A DNA stretch of 64,000 bases from Diphasiastrum complanatum (lineage: Eukaryota; Streptophyta; Lycopodiopsida; Lycopodiales; Lycopodiaceae). The notes under the pieces were generated by a model. The model saw only the letters and a list, made by a program, of their open reading frames with translations. It did not search any database and was not told the origin of the DNA. The position numbers and the translations under genes are program-made. This document shows, one piece after another, positions 24,931 to 35,381 of the stretch. Position 1 is the first letter of the stretch. Every line of letters starts with the position of its first letter. The stretch spans positions 26,548,541 through 26,612,540 of the forward strand of contig CM055094.1 of the NCBI GenBank assembly GCA_029204225.1. The letters run 5' to 3'.

Positions 24931-27900
24931 CTTGGGTTACATAGGGCTACCAATGGGAGTCACAAAACAAATACGCATATAAAAAAGGTGTATTCAAATT
25001 TAGGTTGTGTTGTTCGAGTGTAATGTGTATGGAATATGTACTCGGCCTTGATTTGATTGTGGTCAACCAAGAAATGCCACCTTTTTTGTCGAACTGAGCT
25101 AGGACTCGAGAGTCTCTTTATAGGTTACCCCTTCGCCTATGGATGACCTCCATTTATTGCACATCCGACCTTGGGTGGTCAATCCCACACCAACAACCCT
25201 CTACCACACATGGGCGAATGCAAACTTATTATTTGATATGTCAGTCTTCCAAATATCACATCCATCATGATAGTGATTCTTGCCCCTCTAATTGGCGAAG
25301 AAATCTCCGCGCCTCCCCCAAAACACATGTAGCTCGCGAGGAGAAGTCATGGGAGGTTGCATGCATCTTCACCCCCAAGGGGGTTGAGAGCATCCCGAGG
25401 TTGCATGTAAAACTATTCTTACCCATCAGCACGTGTTGACATAGTTTTCAATCCTCTCCACTTGCCTTTAACGATACTAAGTTAATAGAAAACTTAAGTC
25501 AAGTTGGTTAGATTTAACATTGTTTGCAAGCCCATTTGATTTTTGACACTTTAGTAATAACTAACGTGATTGACTTAGTGCCCCATTAGAACTTATTAAA
25601 CAAGCATCTTCACATTTATGTGGTTATACATTCTCCCATTGCAACAACGAAGCTTTTTCTTTGGTTGACCTTGATGTTCACAAAGAGGGGATGAACCTAG
25701 TGATAGGAACATGAAGAGCAATCAAGGATTTTGTTAACTTCGACCTAGTGTTTTCAATCATGTTAAAGATCACCAAAGTGTACTATATTCAATCAGTGCT
25801 AACTAATATGGCTAGTTGAACACCATTAGCTAAAAAAGGGGGGCAGCAACTTCTGTTGGCGATGAGTAATTAGCACTAATTGAGCCTCACAAATGTCAAA
25901 GTGGGGCAAGTCCCTAATTCAACTAGCATCATTATGTTTATGTACAATGTATACAATTTACATTATAAAGGTCAAGCCATGAAGGAGCTCAAGGCTCCAA
26001 GTTTGCCCAACACCCATGATTTGAGTCTAAGGCTACTTCTACATGGGCATTGTTCCAACTCGACTATTACGAAGGATGGCAACTCTACTTTTATTGTTCA
26101 ATATAAATGTACACAACTCATATTCTCCTGTTGTGGGATTCAGATGATCACAAATTTTGAGATGTGTTGAGATCATTTGCAATTTCAAGAGGATTTGCAA
26201 GGGAATATTCAAAAAATGCAGCATCGCCACAAAACTTGTAGTTGTTGTTGTTGTATATGCAAGGAGTAGATCTAGGAAAGTTTTCTTAATAGCGTCAAGT
26301 GAAATCCAAATGCATATAAATTGCGGAAATAATTTTCAAAAAATTAGGCAGTAGCAAAATGGAGAAGCCCTTTTGATTGTACATTTCGTAGTATCACATT
26401 AAGAAGCAAGGTAAGGTAGTAAACATTGTCGTTCAATTTTGAATACGATATTGAAGGACGTACTACGATACAATGCCAAGGAGGCTTGCTTGGGGGGGGG
26501 GGGGGGCGGAGGAGAGATGACAATACATAGCCTCTCTTGACAAAGCAAGACCAAATGTTTTATTCCATATCAAAACCAAAATGGTACATTTAGCCTATTT
26601 TGAGTAGTTCAGAAGGAATGGTAAAGAGTAAAATAATTCAAGGGCTTCAATGTAATACTTGTAACCATCCCCACCACAAAAGGTTGCACAAGAGTCACAA
26701 TTGTAAGCCTCTTGTTCTCCATGTCTAGAGGCCACAAGCTAATCTTTTATTGTAATAAAGTTTATATTATAATATGGGACAAGTCACCAAATAATATGTT
26801 TAGGTGTTAGGTTAAATACCATACTAATCCATCATATTATGAAAGCTTCATGAAATGTATAAAAAAGACATACTAATATGCAATCTAATAGAATCTGGAG
26901 CAATAAGCTCCACCGAAAACTTCATGTACATGTAGAGCAATATTTTGAGGTCAATATTATAGCAAACCAATGACACTAAGCTCATGTGCTAATCAACATG
27001 AAGCCTTATGTTCTATTGTTGGGGTTATGGCAAAAAGATTTGCTTGATGACGAATAGCTAAGCACTCAATGTGCTAGTAGGATCTTGATTCTCTCATTCC
27101 AATACCTTCAAAAGGCATAACCAATAAAAATATCAATATTCATGCCAAGGTAGTATATGTTAGCAGCAAATGAACCTATTCTATCAAACAAATGGGAATA
27201 CTAAAAGATCATGGAAATTGTGCTTTTTTTTATGTTGACGAATCATTATTAAGACATGTCATAATATAAGAAAATTGAAATACTTTTGTGACTTGTAGCA
27301 TGTGTATGTTTTGTAGTAGTTCCATGCATAGAGGTCAAGTACAACATGTAAATTCTAGCTTGATGCATTCATCAAACAAATGTAAATGTTGGATTGCAAC
27401 CATAAGCTTAAACTTTTGCAGTATGTCCTATGGTATACAGAAATTATGCCTATCAAACTAAGCCAAAGTTGAGTAACCATATTATCTTTAAAGTCATCAT
27501 AGTATTATGTCATGAATCAAAAGCAAAGTCGCATTCGATACTTATTTGTAACGTACATAAAGATATTGAGCTTTATACGGATATTATAATAAAAAAAGTC
27601 TTTATGCATGTTATTAGATGGTACATAAAGAGACATGAGTTCTCATTGTAGAAAGTTGAGCATAAGTATCAACAAGAGTGGTAAAGCTAGAATACATATT
27701 TGAAAGACGCAATAATATTGTTATGCAATGTGTTTTGTTGTTCAAGCACAAATCAATCACAAATAGCATTGTTCTAAAAACATCAAATTTGGGAACTTGA
27801 CTAAAATGAGGACTAAGAAAAAAATTTATTTTGTAAAATTTAATTTTAAAAAATAGTCAATCACTACTAGAGTAATGCTTTTACCATAGTTCTTTCGTCT

Positions 27901-28203
27901 TGTTTGCTCTATTATGTTTTGTAATGTGCAAATAGGGTGCTACTTTCTTCTCTTGCTTTGAGAACTACAAAATTGGTGTTTGAGTGCGTAAGAGAACTTT
28001 TTTGGAGGTGTTCCATCTTAGGGTGAGCTTCTATTTGGGTTTCATCCATGTGATCGTGCTCTGTCTGTGTTACTGCAAATATGCAACTCTCTATTTGGAC
28101 CGTCTGAACATAATTTGTAAGTCACTTAATTGTCACAATAAAGAGCGAGCTAGCTCTAGAGCTTGAGTATGAACCTATATAGCTTCTAAAAATTGTAGCA
28201 CAA
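24931..28203. other. 3.3-kb AT-rich intergenic region, no gene recognised
   Basis: I see only short open frames with no family resemblance, a G homopolymer near 26493-26507 and a GTTGTTGTT run near 26240. It may hold old transposon debris beyond recognition by eye. Confidence 0.5.
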
Positions 28204-29112
28204 TGAGTCAAAAATGATGCGTATTCGGAGTTGCAAAGTAGTCGCGAAAGCGAAGCAAACGATGCAAAGCAATTCGGATGGAGTTCAGATGCGATCGTTG
28301 GCCACTGCCAGCTGAATCACTCCTACAGTCCTCCAAAATGTAGTCAGGCACTACTGATCTACATTTATAAATTAATGTAGCATTCAACAATTTTTTCAAC
28401 CAATGTGCGGAATTAAACGAATGAGAGAATCAAACACATGAATAACAGCAGACATATTTGCATTCAAGATCATACATCATAAAAGTGACATGTGCGCAAT
28501 GGCTACAAGAACATCTATTGATTTTCTCTGACTCTTCAATCACGTTCTCCATGAGTAGTGTCTCGCTTCACTAGCAAACTTGTGGATCACTATGGATCTT
28601 GCTTACAGAACTCATCTCGCACGCAGGCGGACTTGTTGTCTGTATTTTTCGTCTTGATTGCTTACTAGCATCACACTGCTTCAGCTCTGTGTCTATGTGT
28701 GTCTTTATCAAGTATCATCTAGTAAGTACATATACGCTCTGTGTAACTTTAAGATTAGAGTAATTAAGCATTTACAACTAATCAAAAAATTGCAAGAGTG
28801 GCAGATTAGCCACGACCTAGAGTGTATCTGCTGATGTCATGCCATCAGATCAGATATCTGTACTTCTGGGTACTTGTATGATCTTGTTGGTACTTCATGG
28901 AGCGTGAGGGCCGAAAAAGGTTTCGCGACATTTTTCATGTCACGTCGTTTGACTTTGTCCTGCTAGATCGCGAAAGATTCTCATTCACGAATCTTTCAAG
29001 TTCGTGTATCTTCGTCAGGGTGTTCGTGAATCTTTCGCGTTCGCGAACACTTTTGTCAGGCGGAGGGCTGAAAGCTAGCAAAGCTTGTAAACAGAAATAT
29101 TTTGTTTCTTCA
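28204..29112 (-). repeat. 3' LTR of Copia E
   Basis: About 909 bp, closely similar to 31965-32756 but longer by roughly 120 bp, mostly around 28735-28825. The promoter-side part contains several TTCGTGAA/TTCGCGAA inverted motifs (28915-29060). Confidence 0.85.
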
Positions 29113-29199
29113 TCTCCCTCTCAAAGCATGATAGCTTTACGATCCCAAGACTGCTCCTCTGTCTCTCAAAAAGTCCTTTGTCCAGGGCTTTGGTGAAGA

Positions 29200-31381
29200 T
29201 GTCAACAACCATATCTTTCGTTCCGATGAAGGTGGTCTACAGCATCTTCTTCTCAAGTAGATCCCTGATCAAGTGGTACTTGATCGCGATGTGTCTCATT
29301 CTCAAATGGAACATAGGATCTTTTGTTAGATGTATTACAAAGGTGTTATCCATCTACAAGACCAGAGGCTCATTCCTTGTTTTGCCCAATTCGTCCAAGA
29401 ACTGCCTTAGCCAGATTATCTCGTTGGCCATCTTGGCTGCTGCAACATACTCTACTTTGCAAGATGACTAGGCCACAATGGTCTGCTTCTTGCTGACCCA
29501 GAGAACTGTTGCTCCTGATGTGATGGTGCATCCTCTTGAGATGCTTTTACAATCGTCCTTGAGGGATGCCCAGCTAGCAACACTGTAGGAAAGCATCCTG
29601 AAACCTGCATCATGACAATAACACAAGCCATAATCTCTCGTTAATTGAAGATATTGCAAAATGCATTTTGCAATCTTCCAACATGTTGAGCTTGGATTCG
29701 TGCAGAATTGGCTCATCCCGAACAATGCATAAGCAATGTCAAGGCATGTGTTGTCTGCAAGGTACATCAGCGAACCTATCAGCTTCCTATAAGGTGTGAG
29801 CTGCATTTGTTCTCTCTCTTCCTCAGTCTTCGGACAGTCATCATTTGTCAGCACTGTCCCTACGAGCATTGGAGTATTCGCTCCTTTGCAGTTCAACATC
29901 CCAAAATCTTCTAGGATCTTCTGGGTGTATCTGGATTGGTGAAGGTATAACTTATCTCGTTCATAGTCCCTTTCAATTTGTAAGCCCAGGTAACACCTGG
30001 CTTCTCCCAGATCCACGATCTTGAAATATTTCGAGATGTCTGTCTTCACTTCAGCAATCAGCTACTCACTCTTGCAAAGTATCAGAGTGTCGTCCACATA
30101 CACAGCCACAATGATGATCTACCCATCTGTAACTCTGACATGCACATTGGAATCAGCCAACAGAGGCTTGAATCCTAATGATTTCAGGGCTTGATCCTTT
30201 TTCTTGTACCATTGTCGAGCTGATTGTTTCAGACCGTAGATACTTCTATACATTTTGCATGCATAGTCAGGAAGTGAATTCGAGACATACCTTGGGCGTT
30301 GATCCATATCGATCTCTTCATCTAATTCGCCATGCAAGAAGGCTGTCTTCTCATCCACAATGTGAATCCTGAGATCATAAGCTACTGCATATGCAAATAA
30401 CAGTCGTAGGGATGAATGTTTGATGACAGGAGAGAAGGTTTCAGAGTAGTCAATACCATATCTCTGAAAAAATCCCTTCGCTACCAGTATTGCCTTGTAT
30501 TTCGTGACATTCCCATCTGCTCCGTACTTGAGCTTGAAAACCCATTCGCATTTGATAGTCTTGCGCTTATGTGGTAATGGCTGCAACGTCCATACCTGGT
30601 TCTTCCTCATGGACTCCATCTCTTCGTTCATGGCTTGGATCCATCTGTCCTTCTCTGGACATTCAATCGCTTCCTCGAAAGTTTGTGGTTCGCCATTGAA
30701 TCCATAGAACTCTTCTTATGTGGAAGTAGAGCTGCCCGGCACGTATCTTGTTGGCGCTCTTCGTGGTCTTGTCAACCTTCTAGGAGATCCTCCTTGGACA
30801 GCAATGTCTTTGCCTTTGTCTGCTCTGCTAGGTCCGGAATCATCTTGGTTTACAGGAAATGTAGCAGTCAACTGCCTCTCGAATCTTTCGTCTGCAGATT
30901 CATCACTCAAATGGGAAGCGACTCAAAAATTTTCATTTTCGTGTTTGTCTTCTACTCCCTTTGTTACTGGCTGCAGGTCATAGTACTGTCTCTCCATAAA
31001 TTCATAGCTAACAGGATCGTCATTGGCCATTGTCCTGCTCTCATCAAATCTGACATCTCTCGCTATTTTCACAGTGTTCGTGTCTGGCATGTAGACTCTG
31101 TAGTATGACGAGTCATTGTCATAACTTACCAGAAATCCCTGCTCAGCTTTCTCATCAAGCTTCTTTTGAAGCTTATCAGGAACATGTGCATAAGCTACAC
31201 AGCCAAAGATTATGACGTGAGATAGGTTGGGCTTTATACCCCACCATAACTCGTGTGGTGTCGTGTGAGGGACACCAAACTTCCATGTTTTGTTCCGGAT
31301 GTATGTGGCTGTAGCTATTGCTTCTGCCCACAATACCCTCGGAGCTTTCGAGTAGGCCATCATGCATCTGGCAGCTTCCAT
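29200..31381 (-). pseudogene. Copia E pol: integrase C-half, RT and RNase H
   Basis: Minus-strand frames give TPQHNGVAERKNRTLMEAAR (integrase, about 31420-31360), HELWWGIKPNLSHVIIFGC, then RT with NQVWTLQPLP, YSETFSPVIKHSSLRLL, CKMYRSIYGLKQSARQWYKK and the catalytic AVYVDDTLIL near 30095. RNase H-like sequence follows (ATVLWVSKKQTIVA, then stop). Stops occur after VRVTDG (near 30119), near 30060 and at 29468. The RT catalytic Asp pair is intact, but the reading frame is not. Confidence 0.8.
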
Positions 31382-31839
31382 CAGGGTCCTATTCTTCCGT
31401 TCTGCAACACCATTGTGCTGCGGTGTGTAGGATGCAGTCCTTCTATTAATGATGCCACGATCATTGCAGAAGTCGGTGAAGCAATTCGAGATGTATTCGC
31501 CATCTCAATCTGTCCTGATCTGCTTCTGCCTGTGCATCTCTCTGTCCAATTCACATATTCTATGAATTTATCAAGTTTCAGATTTATTTTGAATGAAGTA
31601 GAAGTGAGGTCTTTCCCATCCCACTGTAGATTTGTCAGTTGATCTTCCAACATCATGATTTGACTTCTTGATTTTGTTTGAAATCTCGTGAGCAATGCAT
31701 CCCACATCTCCTTAGCTTTGGAGAGTGTGGCCAGGTCAAGTGTGAGACTATCTTCGATGGATGAAGATAGCAAGGCTTCTGCCTTGTCATTTTTCTCTCT
31801 CCATTCGTGTAGCTCCTTGTCCGATGTCGTAGGCATCAC
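31381..31839 (-). pseudogene. Copia E gag, fused by deletion to integrase
   Basis: The 152-residue frame contains LATLSKAKEMWDALLTRFQT and SRSQIMMLEDQLTNLQWDG, typical of Copia Gag (UBN2). After residue about 95 the sequence becomes integrase-like in another frame. The zinc knuckle, protease and integrase N-terminus are therefore deleted. Confidence 0.7.
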
Positions 31840-31964
31840 TTCTATGCCATCTGAAGTCTGTTCTCTTGTTGATGGTTGTTTGTCTGAATGCTTGGCCTCT
31901 TGGATCTGAGAGCTTCTTGGCTACGTCAGATTATGACAAAGTAAGATGGCTCTGATACCACTGA

Positions 31965-32756
31965 TGAGTCAAAAATGAAAGCGAAGCAAACGATGCAAAG
32001 CAATTCGGATGGAGTTCATATGCGATCGCTGGTCACTGCCAGCTGAATCACTCCTATAGTCCTCTAGAATGTAGTCAGGCACTGTTGATCTACATTTATA
32101 AATTCATGTAGCATTCAACAAATTTTTCAACCAATGTGCAGAATTAAACGAATGAGAGAATCAGACACACGAATAACAGCAGACATATTTGCATTCAAGA
32201 TCATACATCATAAAAGTGACATGTGCATAATGGCTACAAGAACATCTATTGATTTTCTCTGACTCTTCAATCACGTTCTCCCATGAGTAGTGTCTCGCTT
32301 CACTAGCGGACTTGTGGATCACTATGGATCTTGCTTACAGAACTCGTCTCACACGCAGGCGGACTTGTTGTCTGTATTTTTCATCTTGATTGCTTACTAG
32401 CATCAAACTATTTCAGCTCTGTATCTATGTGTGTCTTTATCAAGTATCATCCAGTAAGTATATAGTCTAGGTGTATCTGCTGATGTCATGCCATCAGATC
32501 ATATATATGTACTTATGGGTACTTGTATGATCTTGTTGGTACTTCATGGAGCGTGAGGGCTGAAAAAGGTTTCACGACATTTTTCGTGTCGTGTTGTTTG
32601 ACTTGCTAGATCACGAAAGATTCTCGTTCACGAATCTTTCCAGTTCGTGTGTCTTCCTTATAGTGTTCGTGAATCTTTCACAATCGTGAATACTTTCGTC
32701 AAGCGGAGGGTTGAAAGCTAGCAAAGCTTTGTAAACAGAAACATTTTGTTTCTTCA
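31965..32756 (-). repeat. 5' LTR of Copia E
   Basis: About 792 bp. It directly precedes the tRNA-primer-binding site on the minus strand and lacks the roughly 120-bp block present in the other LTR. Confidence 0.85.
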
Positions 32757-35381
32757 TAATACCCATGAGATCATCAAAAAATGTTAGTTCTTACAGGCCC
32801 AAAAATAATCTAGGTCAAGAAATATATACAATATAATGTTGTGTTTTAGGAACGAGAGGAGATGTGGAATAGCAGCAAAAGTCTAAGGAGAGACAACTAG
32901 TCAGAGCTGTGAAGATTTTGAGATCATTTAAGATCCAAATCCATAACCTGATCTTCGGTTATAAATATGTTGTTTGCCTTCTTGCACCACAACTCAAAAA
33001 TCAATTTCGGTCAATAATAGTAGCCATCTTAGAATATGTCCCGTGTTGTACATCTTGTTCACCAAATAAAGTAACGGTTGATAATTGGTATAAAATGCAA
33101 AATGCGTCACCATTAGATCATGTCAAAAAATTTTAATGAAAAAAAAGCATGGCCAACGCTTTCTCCAAATCTTCCGCCGCCAGAACTACCTTTCTCCACA
33201 CAAATCCTTTATCATTCGCCCCCATACCACATTTACCACTTCCAAACACCATGTTACCTTGTTAGAAGTAAGTAATAATGATTCCGAAGTGATAATGCCT
33301 CGTTGTACCGCCCTGTAGCAGGTTTTACCAACCAAAAATTGCCTCAGATTTGGCCCTACGGTATCCAAATGGTGAATGTAGCCCATCACTTGGTCACCTG
33401 TACTCCGCTCGATAGAATGGTGATGAAAACCCCTCAAAATGTGTTTCTCTCTGCTTTGTGATGTCGCTCTGTCTGCTAGCTCTGAGCAGCCAGTTTTAGG
33501 ATCATTTTGGCCCAAGGATGGCCAAAATAGGTGCCTTCTAGCCAAAGATAGGTTCTTCCAAAGAATGCCCTTGCAAAATGAACTGGAACTTCTTTTTGAA
33601 GTTTCTTAATGAAGAATCATCCTACCTACTTTCACCATAAATCCACTGGTGAGTACCCATTCGTTGACGGTTGATATAGCTCATGGAGCTTTCAATCTCA
33701 CCCATTTCTCACAATGGCTTTTCAATTAGATGGTTGTCCTTGCACCCGCGCACTAAATTCTTCTCCTACAGACGGCAAGCACTTAGGAGCACTAGCCCAC
33801 TCGCGCGACTGGGTGTGCACGAGCTACCCGCGGCTTGTCCTTCATCCTTCTCCCCTTCTCCTTCACCAAGCTTTCATAGCTATGGGCTCATAGAATCTAA
33901 AAATTCCGCAATTTTCTCAGATTTCCACCCAATTTGATCCTGTAAATCAGTATGCTCTCCATCACCACTCTTTAATACCCATGCAAGCCTCGTTGCGCCA
34001 AATGGCTGTCCACATAGTGAATTATGAAGCCTCTCCCTTGTACATGCTTGCTCCCTCTCCCTTGTAGGTTGTATATGAAAAGTAAAATCCACAATATTCT
34101 GAAACAATGTTCAATGTGTAAAATACCAAGCATGTTGGATTGAAAAGTTAGCCAAACTCTCAAAGCTTTTGGTAACTGAACTTTTAGTTAAATAATAAAC
34201 CCTTTATTTTACTATTTTCTATCCAAGCATAGCACATTAATATGTGACATTTTTATACGTTTTCTCACAGGGAAAGGTCATGTTCTTAAAATCTAGTGAA
34301 AGCAAAGCAACTTTCTTCCCTTTAGAGTTTATGTCATGTCCTTTGAAGTGCTTCATTTTTTATAACAATGGTTTAGATTGCGCTTACATATTGGAAAGTT
34401 AAAATTCTAAAACTTAGAAATGTAAGTATTGGTCGACAACATAGCCCAATAAACGTAATGCAACAATAAACTTAGCTAAGCCAACAACCTTTTCAGGTTC
34501 TATGGTATTAATGTTTTTAAGCATATTCATATGCATGAGCAGATGATAACCTTTTGTATATATATTGACATCAGAGGAATAACATAACATATAAAGCTAA
34601 GTACCTTATCATAGCAAGACTAGGAATCTTGCCAAATAATTTTGTCTAAGAAGAAATAGTTGATGAATATAACTTGCATGAATAAGTAACATAATCAAAC
34701 TCGGAATTAACCTTTTGTATATATTTTGGCAACATCAAAGAAACAACATAACATATACACTTAAGTACCTTTCTATGGCAATGCTATGAATTATTGTAAA
34801 AGAAATTAATAACTCAATAGTATACTATATCATTGTCTTAGATAATTGTTTTGAAGTTAACCTCTTTTATATCTCGGTGCAATCACTTTAGCTAGAAGTT
34901 GAAAAACATTGTACATTATATTTCACTTTGGAACAATATACATAATGAAAAGGTTGAAATAGGACATGAAGTATGTTAAATAGGATTTTTATGGAACTGC
35001 TAAAATAAACATAGCTTATACCAAGTCAAGAATGAAGGGCATTAACAAGACAGTTAATGTACATTAGACCGAAGGTCACATGCCAATATTTAACAAAGAA
35101 CTTTGTAGAAATTTTAGGAGGCTAATCTGGTAGTGAATTGCATGTTCTCCAAGTAATATTTCAAGCTAGTCTCCTTAATAGAACTATACGAACATCAGAC
35201 CATGAGCTGGGGGAAGGGGGAGGAGGCCTTGGAAGTTTCAAATTTGTACATAAAGGCTACCAAAGTACGTAATGATGTGCATTTGTAGGGTGGTCTCTTG
35301 TGAGGTGACTTTCCCCACAATGTTAACAGGTTGTATCCATTTTTTCTTTTGGTTTTCCTTCTCTTATTAAGTTCTATTAGT
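32757..35381. other. 2.6-kb AT-rich stretch, no gene confirmed
   Basis: A minus-strand open frame at 33186-33545 (119 residues; contains YIHHLDTVGPNLRQFLVG) has no family I recognise. The rest is AT-rich, with a local near-duplicate (ATAACATATA...AAGTACCTT...ATGGCAA... near 34580 and 34745). Confidence 0.5.

Larger units (their letters stand above)
28204..32756 (-). mobile_element. Copia LTR retrotransposon E (-), internally deleted
   Basis: On the minus strand: 5' LTR (32756-31965), primer-binding site TGGTATCAGAGCCATC (31961-31946), gag, then a direct jump to the second half of integrase, RT, RNase H, polypurine-like GAGAGGGAGA (29122-29113) and 3' LTR (29112-28204). The LTRs begin TGAAGAAACAAAAT and end TTTTTGACTCA. 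No clear target-site duplication is visible at the outer ends. Several stops interrupt the ORFs, so it is not autonomous. Confidence 0.85.

Noticed and set aside
28915-29060. TTCGCGAA/TTCGTGAA inverted motifs as an operator array or CRISPR-like repeat
   Set aside because: They lie inside a retrotransposon LTR and spacing is irregular. No repeat-spacer pattern exists anywhere in the window.
33186-33545. 119-residue minus-strand frame as a gene
   Set aside because: No family resemblance, no splice context and no supporting neighbours; kept only as a note in the gap entry.
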